From Plotosus lineatus (Eukaryota; Chordata; Actinopteri; Siluriformes; Plotosidae): a stretch of 64,000 nucleotides of DNA. The stretch spans positions 20,967,001 to 21,031,000 of the forward strand of contig CM045733.1 of assembly GCA_024760905.1 (NCBI GenBank), given 5' to 3'. This document shows positions 10,930 to 23,164 of this stretch, piece after piece (position 1 is the stretch's first letter; each line of letters begins with the position of its first letter). The notes below the pieces were generated by a model, which did not search any database, was not told the DNA's origin, and was given only the letters and a program-made list of their open reading frames with translations. A program made the translations under genes and the position numbers.

Positions 10930-12540
10930 AATTTATTTAACATATTGTTTAATTCGGACATGAGGTGGTTGATATGGTGATGATAGTGTTCCCATTATCT
11001 CGTCTCTCCAGGCTACTTGGTACAAACCTTATCATGGGTTCCTGTCTGTGTGATGTTTCTGTGCATGTTCGCACCATGCTTTTTAGTTTCACACTGCCCA
11101 AAGACATGAAGTAGGTGATGTCAATGAGACATGTTGATTTTGTTATTATACTTTTCACATGTTGCATCTTTATTCCTGATCAGCTTATACTTCCCCTTCT
11201 TGTTGGCAACACTATCCCAGCCGACAGCCACAGATAAGATAACTAGGGTTACCCCAGAGATGTAAAATATATTTAGCAGTGTAAACTCTGGTCCTTTCTG
11301 TATATCTTTATTTTTTCTTAATCTGATCAGTCTATTTTATTTTTAGGTTAACACCCATGCAGTTTTAAGATTTGAAAGTCCATGGATGATGATGGTGTGA
11401 AAGAAGCATGATTTGAGCTCAATACGATTATTTTGTCCTCACAGTCTTAGGTATTCTCTTGTATTCTCTTGTTTATCTGTCAGTAATACATGCGAGAATA
11501 TCATTTTCTGCAAACTTTTACATGTAAAAGGAAGTCAAGTTCTACCTTAAATGTCACATCCTCTGGAACTTCCATGCCAAACACCACACCCTGTTTTGCA
11601 TTACAATTTGGAAAGCTCACATACAGCATGTATTGTTATACAATAATAAAGATGCTTTTACATAGGCAGCTGGAACAAGTTTCACCTCGAACATCCCGCA
11701 CCTGAACCAAATTGCATCAGTTCAAATTGCTGGCAAGCTGGAAGCAGGACTACAAAATAAGAAAAACACTCAAGAAGAACCTGCTGAAAAAAGCCTGTGA
11801 ATGACATAATATTCCAAATAGACAGTACTATGCATGCATTAACCCTCCTGCTTGACTCTGTGTTCAAACATGAATGACAATGTTCTGAAACAATTACATC
11901 AAAAGTTAATCAAGTTGCTCCCATCAGTGTTAAGTTGTTATAGAACAACTTGTTTTCAGACAGGTACTGGTGCCAGGCAAGTGCCATGTTAAATCAGCTT
12001 TTGATGCATTTCAGGTTGGAAAAAACCCACATTTAAAAAATAAATAAATAAAACTTTAATATAAATGATTTTCATAATCCTTTGACAAGTACTGAATCTC
12101 TTTTCTGAATTTTCAGTGCAATGGGTTATTGTTTTTTCCCCCCCTGTTCATAACCACCCCTGGCATTTGTCTCATTATTTGATCTGACAGTATGCAGTTT
12201 TGCTGATATATATTCTTAAAAAGAGATCAGAGTAGCGAAAACTAGATGAAATGCATTTAGATGAGCAGGTTTATGTTGTCTGAGCAGAAAATATACTCTA
12301 CTTTATCTGTCATGTAGCATTTAACCAAATAATAAAGTATTTTCTTCACATTCTAATGTATTTTTGTATGCCAAAGTACAGCACAGTATTTATGATTTAA
12401 TACTTTATTAGATTACAAAAATTAGCATGTGATGAATAAAATGAGATAAAATAGGCTTTAAAGGAATAATGGATTTCTTGCACTGTGATTTATCTAACTC
12501 AACCACAATCTGCTATAACTTAGTGCAAATGCAGTATTTA
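10930..12540. other. No recognisable gene
   Basis: AT-rich unassigned sequence. The short ORFs here (for example plus 11490-11705) show no family similarity. Confidence 0.5.
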
Positions 12541-12561
12541 GTTGCAATGTATTCTGTAACT

Positions 12562-13015
12562 GCGGCGGCACGGTGGGGTAGTGGTTAGCACGTCCGCCTC
12601 ACAGCAAGAAGGCCCGGGTTCAATTCCCGGCCTTGGCGTTTCTGTGTGGAGTTTGCATGTTCTCCCCGTGCTTGTGCGGGTTTCCTCTGGGTGCTCCGGT
12701 TTCCCCCGCAATCCAAAGACGTGCACTGTAGGTTAATTGGCCGTTCTAAATTGACCGTAGTTTCTCTCCTGCAGCGGCACTGGATCGTTATTATATAATA
12801 ACTATATATATATATATTATAACTGTATCGGCACTTGCCTTTCCATTGGATCCTTCCGGTGGCGCCGAGACAGGGGGGGACTTGCTGCTTGGGTAACAGC
12901 CTGTCCCTCATTACTCCCTACCCAGGCTCTGCGCACTGGGGAGTATCACCAGTCGGGATACTGGCCAGAGCGCAGCCATAGTCCTTCGGGACTGACAGAG
13001 GCCTACGCTACGCGC
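12562..13015 (+). mobile_element. SINE B (V-SINE-like) with extended 3' part
   Basis: The tRNA-like head has a box A (GGGGTAGTGGTTAGCACGTC) and box B (GGGTTCAATTCCC). A V-SINE central block follows (GAGTTTGCATGTTCTCCCCG, TTTCCTCTGGGTGCTCCGG). After a TA-rich patch, a different GC-rich 3' part (12840-13010, GGTGGCGCCGAGACAGG) replaces the usual tail. TATTCTGTAACT occurs immediately before (12550-12561) and after (13016-13027), so the whole composite went in as one unit. Confidence 0.75.
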
Positions 13016-13027
13016 TATTCTGTAACT

Positions 13028-13360
13028 GGCAGTGGTGGCCCAGTGGTATGGGTGCTTGATTACTGATCCTAAGGTTGGGGGTTCAAGCCCCACTCACAAC
13101 AGGTTGTTGTGCAGCTAACTGGGTTATCAAAGGCTTGCCATGTCTCTCACTGTCTATGGTGTGAAGTTCATGTAAAAGAACCATTGCTGACTTTCGACAA
13201 GAGTGGGCTGCAAAGCCGTCAGAGTGTTTCCGCCCTGCGATGGCCTGGCGAGCTGTCCAGGGTGTACTCTGCCCTTGCCCGGAGTTGGCTGGGACGGGCG
13301 CCAACCTCCCCACGACCCTAATTAGGATTAATTGGTTACAGAAAATTAACTGATGAAATG
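13028..13360 (+). mobile_element. SINE A1, full length
   Basis: tRNA-like head with box A TGGCCCAGTGG and box B GGGTTCAAGCCCC, the body GCTAACTGGGTTATCAAAGG ... AAAGAACCATTGCTGACTTT, and the tail CGACCCTAATTAGGATTAAT. It is followed by TATACTGTAACT (13361-13372), nearly the same 12-mer as the one before it at 13016-13027. Confidence 0.85.
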
Positions 13361-13372
13361 TATACTGTAACT

Positions 13373-15046
13373 TTTGAGTCTATTATCTGTATCTACACTG
13401 GTTTTCTGACTCACTGAAGAAAGTAATTAGAAAAATAAGCTTTTTTTGTTTTAGGAGTTAACAGCAAATCTTGACCATTATCCCTTATTTTTAGCATTGC
13501 TGTAATTTTTTCCTCTTATTAAACTTATATCTGCTTTACCACATAATTCCTGTTATATCAGTATGGCGCATACAAATCACTCTCACAAACATTAGGGCAG
13601 TCTGTTTTAAGTATAGAACCTATAGTAGCAAGAACTGGTCATACTTGTTATTAGAAGCGAAGTGTGGAAAATGTGCTGTTGAAATATTTTAAGAGAGTAG
13701 AAATGGACTTTGGGGAATGTGAGAGAGTATTCCATTGGTCAATAATAAGTAGTGAATGGAAAGGTGCAAAACTGAAGCCTGATAAGGACTAGAGTACAAT
13801 CTTTCTCTAGAAAGGCCATAAATAGGAGCCTTTTCTACTGGTGTCTGCTGGCTGAGAACAGTGAGTCAGATGGAGCACCAGGGAGAAAACTACTCACCAA
13901 TTTTGTATTACAAGCAACAAATCAGGATCATTAATCACATCACGTATATTCCTGTATAAACTTACTGTATTTAATGTGTTTCAGGGTGCACTTTTTCTCT
14001 TTTGAATTATAATAACAAGTCCACATAAATGAGTACAGCCCATTCCAGGACACAGAACTGCCAGTCTATAGAACATAGCAGAACGTTAGCAGAGTTGGGA
14101 GTTGGCTTAATGTGCCACCAAATTTCAGGACTCGAAAGGTCCACAGTAAATCAACAAGATTCCAATTAGCAGTAACAACTGTGGTTGAGGAACACTGTGC
14201 CAGGACTGACAGGATCCTGGAGATGCCCGTTGGGAAAAAAAAAAAAAAATGCTCTGACCGGGAGATCATAGCAAGGGAAGGGGTGCTGAATCAATTGTAA
14301 GTAGCAGGGCTGGACCAGCAGTCTGTATAAACAAGATGGCAGACTGAGAGCTGCACCATTGTGTGGACTGATATCTGGAAGTATCAACAACAGCTGCTAA
14401 AGTTCTTCACCTGATCCAACAATGACACCCTTCCAACCCCAGGAAACCTTTAGATATGTTCACTGGAAGAAAACCACAACTGTGAACTGTGTGGGAAGAG
14501 TTGTACTAAAATCCTACCAAGCAGCCCTCACCCAAGAGGACATAAGCCAGAGAAATATGAAGAAAGGGAGAACTTGTCTCATGTGACAGACTGATGTTTG
14601 GTGATTGATTTGGACAAAAGGCCCCTGGACATTTCCAGACATTGCACGTACAGTGCACAGTTCTGGCCTTGCCCTATGGCCACCCAGGATTCATCATTAT
14701 ATTACTTATATTACTTTTTGTTTTGGTTTTGGTATAGGAGGAGAGGTGTAAAAAAGTCCAACTGCCAAGAGCAATGCTGGCAATCATTGCTATTTCTAGT
14801 TGAGGTGGGATGTTGAGGCGGCATGTTGAAGTGGGATGTTGAGGCTTTCTAACAGAGTCAGTGTGGTGGATGTTTAATGCTGTAGGAGTGACAGGAGAAC
14901 AGAGGTACATAAGATCTCTGCAGCTACAGAGTGAGCATCCTTTTAGATGTGGATAGAGTGAGCAAGTGTGTTAGCTTGAGACCCACCACCAATGCAGAGT
15001 GACTGATCATCACATGAAAGCAATAATAGATAAACATATCATTAAT
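13373..15046. other. No recognisable gene
   Basis: Mixed unassigned sequence with an A tract at 14235-14249. I see no coding domain and no clear element ends. Confidence 0.45.
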
Positions 15047-15058
15047 ATCTAATATTAT

Positions 15059-15403
15059 CAGTTCAGTTCATTTTCTGTAACCGCTTAATCCTAATTAGAG
15101 TCTCGGGGAGGCCGGCGCCCATCCCAGCCAACTTCGGGCGAGGGCAGAGTACACCCTGGACAGCTCGCCAGGCCATCGCAGGGCAGAAACACGCCAACGG
15201 CTTTGCAGCCTACTCTTGTCAAAAGTCAGCAATGGTTCTTTTACATGCCTCACACCACAGACAGTGAGAGACATGGCCGGCCTTTGATAACCCAGTTAGC
15301 TGCACTGGGGAGGACAGTGACAACCTTGTGGAGAGTGGGACTCGAACCCCCAACCTTTGGATCAGCAAATCCAGCGCCCTCTACCACTAGACCACCACTG
15401 CCC
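15059..15403 (-). mobile_element. SINE A1, full length, 12-bp target duplication
   Basis: Minus-strand copy. The tail is on the left (AACCGCTTAATCCTAATTAG) and the tRNA-like head on the right (ACCACTAGACCACCACTGCC). The perfect direct repeat ATCTAATATTAT flanks it at 15047-15058 and 15404-15415. Confidence 0.9.
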
Positions 15404-15415
15404 ATCTAATATTAT

Positions 15416-16475
15416 AATATATGTAATATTTTTGACCTTATTTTAAAGAAAAAATGTAAATATTTTTTTTCCAAAGCTGCAATGTTCAAATCCAATCTTT
15501 CATAGTCTGTTGAAAAATTTTAAGTGTATATGCCCAATGCATTTAAGTTCACCACATTTTTATGAAGTCAACAAGATGAGCCGCTTAAAAGCACTGCACC
15601 TCTGAGACTCCAGTTTAGTGGGTGAGTGAGTGCTCCCTGATCTGCCTCTTTTACTTTCCTCTTCCTCAGACATCCACAGCACTTAGCCAATTCCTCTTCA
15701 CTGCTTCATGTCAGGTCAATTAACAGTGATGTACCCGCATTTTCAAACCGACTCTTTTCCTTAATGCAGTCTATATACTAGTACACAACAAATTGGAGCA
15801 CACTTTGCAGTGATTTCTTTTTTTTTTTTTTTTTTTTCTTTTGGCATTGTAAGATGATAATGCCTCTGTGTAAAACTTCAACAACGAAAGTAAACATTTA
15901 CTGATGCAGCATTATGCGCTATAAATTCTCAATAGGAAAAAAAAAAATCTAATTATAATAAATGCATGTTTTATGAACAAATGCTTTCTACAGGTTAATT
16001 AGTAGAACATACAATATATGAATTATTAGTGCAACATATAATTCGTATTTCATGTTGCATTTTTAAAGTAATAGATTTGCAGGCTTTTTAAGGAACGTTA
16101 AACTAATTATAATTAACATTTATATTAGAAAAATTACCCCTCTGGTTTTCATCTCTGAAAGGAATTTTATTAAAAAAGATTTGTTGATACAGGTCTGATA
16201 CCAAATGTACCAAATAAGAATCATTACTACTTCTGTAGTATCAAAGTGAAATCTTTGAGAAAGCTAAATTTCCTCTGGGATGGATGGCAATGCTGGTTGC
16301 CATGGTTTCCCTGGTAGCCTTTGGTCATTGCAATACATCTACACAGAAACCTACATATCTAGCTACAGAATGTTATTAAATTCACCTCTTTAAGTACAAA
16401 CTTCTTCATGCTAAAATTAGATGCATTGCTACTTAATTGGACCCATATACTGTACTGATAAATGAAAATATATAC
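15416..16475. other. No recognisable gene
   Basis: AT-rich unassigned sequence with a T tract at about 15818-15838. Confidence 0.5.
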
Positions 16476-17168
16476 TGTTATGGGCATGTAAATAAATGTA
16501 AACATAAATGTGACTGTATAAACGTTGTATATAATTATATTCAGTTATTGTGCTGTAAATAGTGACCCATGGTATGACTGGAATTTCGCATGCGCCCTGG
16601 TGACGGGTCAGGTGATTTGGAATTTTCCAGAATGGAATTTTCCCGAACTTTAGGGAATCTATATTAAGAACCTGTTGCCGACGGGCTCCAGTCTCTTTGG
16701 GTCTCTTCGGGGCAGATAATCTAAGGAAACTCATCGCAGCGAATCATCTCATCCAAGGCAGATCATGGAACGCGCTTCACCCAATTTTCGTCATTCGGGA
16801 CTTCATCGCCAAAGTCCATCGTCTATGTTCACCCACAGCCAACGTGAGGATTTTAATCATCTGTTTCTTTCGACACGCGGGATTCCAAGCCTTTCCCCGC
16901 CAGCACGTGCACTGTCTCTAAATTTACCATGCTGCAGGTGCTTGGTGACTGTCTTTGTCTTGGGACCCTTGTTTAATTTGTATTTTGTTTAGCTTTAAGC
17001 TGTAAGAATTATTTTACCTTACTTTGTTCATATTATTAAATTGTATATAGTTTATGTCGTGGTTTGTTGTGCTTTGCTGTTTTCACGGGGCGATTTCCAT
17101 CTTCTAAATTCCATACATAACAAAACTTGGGGCTCGTCTGGGATCGAATCCTTTTGGCATACGTAACA
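16476..17168 (+). mobile_element. Ty3/gypsy LTR plus primer-binding site, isolated copy
   Basis: The LTR begins TGTTATGGGC (16476) and ends CCATACATAACA (17122). Inside are a TATA-like TATATTAAGAACC and a poly(A)-signal-like TATTAAA near the 3' side. Four bases later comes TTGGGGCTCGTCTGGGATCG, resembling a proline-tRNA primer-binding site. The insert seems to stop at CGTAACA (17168), because ATAC occurs just before 16476 and again at 17169-17172. No internal coding sequence is present. It matches the minus-strand LTRs at 23.2-23.8 and 24.6-25.0 kb over most of its length. Confidence 0.75.
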
Positions 17169-17285
17169 ATACACTGCACTGAGAGGTATTTCTGTTGAAA
17201 AAGTAAAATTCTGGATTGAAATGCATACAAATCCATCTGTCTGTAGTGCTGTATTTATCTAATTATAAATTCTTCTTTCGGGCAG

Positions 17286-17625
17286 TGGTGACCCGGAGGT
17301 AGGATGATGGCTTACTGTTCAGCAGGTCGGGAGTTCAAATCCCACTGTCACCAAGTTGCCACTGCTGTGTACCAAGGACAGCTAACTGGGTTATCAAAGG
17401 CTGGCCATGTCTCACTGTCTGTGGAAAGAGGCATGTAAAAGAACCATTGCTTTTGTTCATAAAGTAGTAGGTCATTGGCATGTTGTCAGCATGTTTCTGA
17501 CCTTTTATGGCCTGGTGAGCTGTCCAGGGTGTAGTTTGCCCTCACATGTAGTTGGCTGGTATGGCTGCCATTCTCCTGATGACTTGAATTAGGATTAAGT
17601 GGTTCAGAAATTACATGATTGAATA
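17286..17625 (+). mobile_element. SINE A1, diverged
   Basis: Head GGGCAGTGGTGACCCGGAGG with box B GGGAGTTCAAATCCC, then the body GCTAACTGGGTTATCAAAGG and the tail TTAGGATTAAGTGGTTCAG. Confidence 0.8.
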
Positions 17626-17629
17626 TTGT

Positions 17630-18020
17630 TCCATTCGTTGTGAAAACACTGATCCCATTTTTAGACGACATCAGGAGTTGCAAATTAACATTGGAGTAAG
17701 TAGTAGTCACAATGGAACAATTAAAGACTTTAGCTTGAACACAAATTTAATCCCAGCCAAGAATTCAGACTTATTCACTGAACGCGAGGTAGATGTCACT
17801 AATTCATTCTATAGAAGGATCTAATTGAACTCTGTACACTCCAAGCCTAAGTGTTAGATAGCTAAGCCATCCTTTGAACTCTACTACACAGAAACATGAG
17901 TAAACTTCACTCATTAATGGCAAAAAGCAGAACGCAGCCTGAAAAGGCATTTTTCAAAGTAGCAAATTAAGTAATGTGAAAAAAATAGTGAACCGAGCCA
18001 TGCTTTTTTTGTTTTGTTTT
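17630..18020. other. No recognisable gene
   Basis: Unassigned sequence between the SINE and the RTE 3' end. Confidence 0.5.
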
Positions 18021-18026
18021 TTTCTA

Positions 18027-18525
18027 CCCTGATGTGCGATAGGAGAGTGTCAGCAAGAATGAAGGGAAAAGTGTACAAGACTGTGGTGAGGCCAGCGATG
18101 TTGTATGGTTTAGAAACAGTGGCGCTGAGGAAAAGGCAGGAGGCAGAGCTGGAGGTAGCGGAGATGAAAATGTTGAGGTTCTCTCTGGGAGTAACGAGGA
18201 TGGATCGGATCAGAAATGAGTATATCAGAGGGACAGCCCACGTAAGATGTTTTGGAGACAAAGTCAGAGAGGCTAGATTGAGATGGTTTGGACATGTACA
18301 GAGGAGGGATAGTGAGTATATTGGCAGTAGGATGCTGAGGTTTGAACTACCAGGCAGAAGGCCTCGAGGAAGACCAAAGAAGAGATTTATGGATGTGGTG
18401 AAGGAAGACATGAAGGTCGTTGGAGTCAAAAAATAAGATGCGGAGGACAGGGTGAGGTGGAGGCGGATGATTTGCTGTGGCGACCCCTGAAGGGAGCAGC
18501 CAAAAGTAAAAGAAGAAGAAGAAGA
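18027..18525 (+). pseudogene. RTE-type LINE 3' end
   Basis: 5' truncated within the post-RT region. Visible blocks are MCDRRVSARMKGKVYKTVV, MLYGLETVALRKRQE, GVTRMDRIRNEYIRGTAHV, RLRWFGHVQRRD and LPGRRPRGRPKKRFMDVV, with a nonsense codon near 18434 followed in frame by DAEDRVRWRRMICCGDP. The non-coding tail TGAAGGGAGCAGCC ends in GAA repeats (18507-18525). It is the same family as the copies at 5.7, 28.6, 33-36.5 and 48 kb. Confidence 0.9.
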
Positions 18526-18578
18526 CACTATTCCTGAAACTGTAACAGCAAGAGCTTTGGGAAAAAATAAATAATAAT

Positions 18579-18581
<3 letters not shown>

Positions 18582-18642
<61 letters not shown>
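18582..18642. repeat. A tract, (TA)n, (TG)n compound microsatellite
   Basis: A run, TA units, then TG units just downstream of the LINE tail. Confidence 0.95.
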
Positions 18643-18643
<1 letters not shown>

Positions 18644-19009
18644 TTTGTTAATTGTTGTAGGTGCAGGAAGCATTTACTTGGATTTACAACTGGACTTCCA
18701 ATGGAAAGAAAAAAAAAGTTATTCTCAGTATTCTTCACTGTGTACATGTTTTTTCTACTTCTATAAGCATAATTCAGTTCATAAAGAAATAAATTAAACA
18801 AAAATGCTTACTGATTTTCTAGCAGGATCAAAGAAGTCTGTAGTTATTAAGCCTATTTAATCAGAGTGTATACTCCAGTACATGCGTCATCAAAATGATA
18901 GTGTGCATGCACAAAAAGAAATCTCCTTGACATTACAGGTGGAGCTTTGAATTTATTTATTTTTTAACAATAATAGATAAACTCTGAGCTATATGAACTT
19001 CTCTGCTTG

Positions 19010-20060
19010 GGCCAGGACTTAGTTCAAGTCCCAGAGGCGGTATTCCAATCTTTTCTGGCTGTCGACCATAGCCATGACCTTGGAGGGGCTGATTCTCATC
19101 CTAGCCCCTTCACACTCAGCTGTGAATCACCTCATCGAGAGCTGGACGTTCTGGCTTGAGGAAGCCAAAAGGACATCATCTGCAAAAAGCAGACACGATC
19201 GTATGGCCACCAAATCTGAGCCACTAAATTCCTTCGTTGGGTCTAGAAATTCTATTCATAAAAATTATGAGCAGAACTAATGACAAGGACAGATTTAGCA
19301 GGGTCCAGTCCTCACTGGAAATAAATTCTAAACATGCTTTCTTATTTTCCTCCTTAAGCAATGGAACAAATTCAGATTGAAAAGACCGTACCTACCCAAT
19401 CACACCCTTTCATGTCGCACTGCCATTGCCCACATGGCAAAAACTGTCATAGCCCACATGCTGGGGTTCACTGCAGGTGACGAAAGGAAAGTGGGAGGTG
19501 GCCCTTTCATAAACAGGGGAGACCCCAAACATGTGGGTACTGAGATAGGGGGTGACCAGAATGCCCATACCAGCTCACCACCTCTTCCCATGAGCAACTT
19601 CAGAATGGAACAAGGTCCAGCTCCTTTCAAGATGAGTGGTTCCAGAGCTCAAGCCATATGTCGAGGTGAGCTCAAGTATATCTAGTTGGTGTCTCTCAAC
19701 TTCATGCACCAGCTCGGGCTCCTTTACGGTGACATGCCATGTCCCAAAGCCAGAGTCGGTACCGAGGATCGATCTGGCAGGACTCACATCTTTGGTTGCC
19801 ACCCAACTCACACTGCACCCGCACAGTTTAGCTCCTTCCACAGGTGATGGGTCAATGGGAGGGCTGACCCATGTATCCTTTTTGGGCGGGGTCCAGGCAA
19901 GCTCCATGGACAGAAGCCCAACCACCATGTGATTGTCTTCAAGCTCCTCCCCAAGGCCTGGCTTTGGTAGGGTGGGCGGTGGGGGTTGGGAACCACAGTA
20001 GGCAGTGTCTGGGTAATGGAAACTATGTCATTGAATTACAGCTCATAGAGGTCTTCTGAA
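19010..20060 (-). pseudogene. Fish L2/Rex-like LINE, internally deleted
   Basis: Minus-strand reading from about 20060 gives a 5' region and then the start of the endonuclease domain: GTWHVTVKEPELVHEVERHQ, LDILELTSTYGLSSGTTHLE, RSWTLFHSEVAHG. Nearer 19290-19020 the RT catalytic block appears (LLFADDVLLASSSQNVQLS, then a stop and CEGARMRISPSKVMAMV). The distance between these domains is far too small, so most of the endonuclease and RT has been deleted. The wording of both blocks matches a LINE common in teleosts. I cannot decide between L2 and Rex1 clades. It is non-functional. Confidence 0.7.
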
Positions 20061-20206
20061 TTGTATTTAGTCTGGACCTTCACTTAGGACCTGTTTTCTT
20101 TGGATGACCCTATCAGGGGCATAATGCCTCCTACAACATAGCTTCCAGGATCATCCGTACACACAAACCCCTCCAACACGATTAAGTGGTGATTTAAGCT
20201 GGGGAA

Positions 20207-20337
<131 letters not shown>

Positions 20338-20339
20338 TA

Positions 20340-21535
20340 TACTTATATATTTATTTTGCATTTTTTAAAGCATAATTTTTCTGAATCGTCGCCCTTGTGA
20401 ATAAATCATGCTATTGCTGAAAAAATAGTCCCTTTATTTTGTTATCTCTTATTATGTGTCACTTGTAAAGTATATTCAGTGAATTGGCTTGCATTAATCA
20501 TATAAATATTTACCAACTCAATCATTAGATTTTTTTTTTAGACATGGGTAAGTGACCTTGACTGACTTTTTTCTTGTAATAAGAAGGCTCATGCTAAAAA
20601 TATTTATGTTTTTGAGTAGGGCAGACTCTAAGCTAAAAAAAATGAAATATAATTTTCCCATATTGAACCTACTTGGGGGGGGGGGTCACCAAAATTGGCC
20701 CAAACAAGCAAACCTCTTGTTCTGCTGTGTGTTCGCCATCACATTTTTAATTCAAGGTTTCACTATGTGAAAAAAACAACCAAAACTAAGATGAGATTTT
20801 TCTGGTTTAATTTTCCATTTTAAAGCACTTTTCTAAGTGACTGTGACAAACCATGAGTGTCTGACATTTCTATTTAAGCATTTTCAATAAGGATAATAAT
20901 GTTTAATCACCAGATAGTGGACCAATCAGATTGTGTCATTTTTATGCAGTATACTGTATACTAATAGAATAATCTAAGGTTTAAACTTGGTACATTGTGG
21001 TACAGCACCAACCTGTGTCAGTGACTGATTATTTACTGACTCTGTTGTTAGATAATTTTATGGTAGCTGAAAGTGCTTGGCTGGAAGATTGCTGAGTGGT
21101 GTGGAAACCACTCAAACGCCTGCTGGGAGCACTTAGACCTCCTTTTATTCTTAGAAAATCTGAACATCTGACATGTTTGAATTTAACAGATATGAATTTG
21201 GTCAGTATCCTAGAGCAGATGCTACAATAATGGTCACATGATTATTGTACAATTATTGCAATTATAGTAGCACCAGCAGGCAGTCATTTAAATAGAATTA
21301 AGCCAAAATTGTGAGTAAATCAAGAATAAAGGTTCCAATAGAATGGACTTAATACAGCTCAATTCTGAATCTTTATTAATGACAAAAATGAGTAACACTT
21401 GCTTTAATAGTGGTGCCACAAGTTAAACCGAATACTCCACTTACAGCTTGTTTCTGCTGTTCAAAACAAGGGTCTACATATGGCTATAAAATTGTTATTC
21501 TTCCATACTGGTTTATCAGTGTCATTGACAACTTT
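20340..21535. other. No recognisable gene
   Basis: AT-rich unassigned sequence. Confidence 0.5.
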
Positions 21536-21539
21536 ACAA

Positions 21540-21990
21540 ACAAACAAATGGGCCTTTTTTTCTCACAGGCTGACTGAGCACCATTGCTCCATCTCATGTG
21601 CGTGTTTTATTGGCAGTTGTTCATGCCTGCAGATATTTATATTCTTTACTGCACATACAGTCCCAGTTGAAACTATAAATAAATTAAGCGCTCGAGCAGG
21701 AGCCAAATGTAGGAAGGAGGAGGACTAATGGCCTGAAAGGCTGAGGAGGAATGAAGGGGCCCCAGGCTGGGAATGGCCTCCATATCCATCTCTTTTTCAT
21801 TCTTTCATCTGTGTTCTCACTTTCCCCAGCCGCTTAAACGGACAATTGTTAATGGCTGCCAGGTTGATGTGCTCTGAGGTTTAGGGAGACTGTAGATATG
21901 ACAGATCTACCATATTTCTCTGGCTGCTTCATTCTGAGCTATAGCAGCTCTCCACAGTAAAACTGAGTAATGTCTTTTCTTCACCTTTCA
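21540..21990. other. Repeat-free segment; candidate conserved non-coding element
   Basis: Complex single-copy-looking sequence (for example TTTTATTGGCAGTTGTTCAT at 21606 and CGGACAATTGTTAATGGCTG at 21839) without ORF, repeat tail or transposon end. Inference only. Confidence 0.25.
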
Positions 21991-22489
21991 GCAATGGGCA
22001 TTAAAGCAGAATGTTTTAAAGAAACGTGTTGAAAAAACATTCTTAAGGCTCTTGTGTAACACAGTATACTAATATGCTACATCATCATCATATGTTAAAT
22101 GTTTTTTAAAACACTAGTTAGGTATTAACTCATAGCAGGAGGCTTTTGGATTCGAACTCTATGACAGACTAAGGCTTTGTTTGTACGTTCTTCCTGTGCC
22201 TGCATGATTTACTTTGGTCATCCAGGTGAGGTCAAACTTCAGTGCTGGAGTTTGAAATAACCGGAGTTTACTTTTTGTAGTCCTTTGTGTACGGCCTAAA
22301 ATTCCCACTGTTGGCATTGCACCAACAGCTTAAAAATCATGTCATGTGATGTAATGGGGTAATACGGCTTGTTAACATGATAAGTTATGATAATAACACT
22401 TTCATTTTATGACATAACAATCTCATTATAGGTTAATGATTGAAAGATTTATCTTTTTTATTAAAATAAGATGAATGAATGAAATGAAA

Positions 22490-22757
22490 TTTGTTCTCCC
22501 TGTGCTTGCGTGGGTTTCCTCTCAGTACTCCAGTTTCCTTCCACAGTCCAAAAGCGTGCACAGTAGGCTAATTAACTGTTCGAAATCACCCCTAGGTGTG
22601 AGTCTGAATGCTAATGGTTGTATGAGTGTTGCCCTGTGATGGCCTAATGAATGGACCAGAGTGTATTCTGCTCTCTTTCAGAGTTGGCTGAGATGGGCAC
22701 CAGCCTCCCTGTGACTCTAATTAGGATCAAGCATTTTAGAAAATGACTGAATGAATA
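22490..22757 (+). mobile_element. SINE B, 5'-truncated
   Basis: V-SINE central block (TGCGTGGGTTTCCTCTCAGT, CACAGTCC), then the tail GAGTTGGCTGAGATGGGCAC, TCTAATTAGGATCAAGC and ATGACTGAATGAAT. Confidence 0.85.
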
Positions 22758-22829
22758 AATAATTTTTGTGCTACAATGAACTTTAGTGTAGACTTCCAGT
22801 GATGCCCAATTAAGTGTAAACCTATATAC

Positions 22830-22837
<8 letters not shown>

Positions 22838-22897
<60 letters not shown>
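22838..22897. repeat. (TA)n microsatellite
   Basis: About 29 TA units. Confidence 0.95.
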
Positions 22898-22901
<4 letters not shown>

Positions 22902-22903
22902 TA

Positions 22904-23040
22904 CAGGGATTCCTCACTTTCCACAGTTAATGGGGACCGAGACCTCTCCCCCCGCGACCGCCGATTTCCACGAAGTAGGATCGACCCCCTGACTATCGTA
23001 CACGTACATTTATATGTGCACCAAATATAATACTGTGATA
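22904..23040 (-). mobile_element. pogo/Tigger-like MITE end
   Basis: TA followed by CAGGGATTCCTCACTTTCCA, then the AATGGGGACCGAGACCTC block. This is the same end as the right terminus of the elements at 2.4-4.2 and 9.9-10.3 kb. The other end is not seen. Confidence 0.6.
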
Positions 23041-23164
23041 TCTCTGACTCCTGGTTCTCAACTTCGTGCTCGACCAGTTCCCTCTTCAGTTCCCCTTTGT
23101 AATTTTGGCTTTCGTGCTTCCCCTCACCTTTACAGTGACTACGATTCTCCTGCATCTTTGGGTC

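Noticed and set aside
17914..18801. 295-aa minus-strand ORF
   Set aside because: It is antisense to the RTE 3' end and runs through TA/CA microsatellites.
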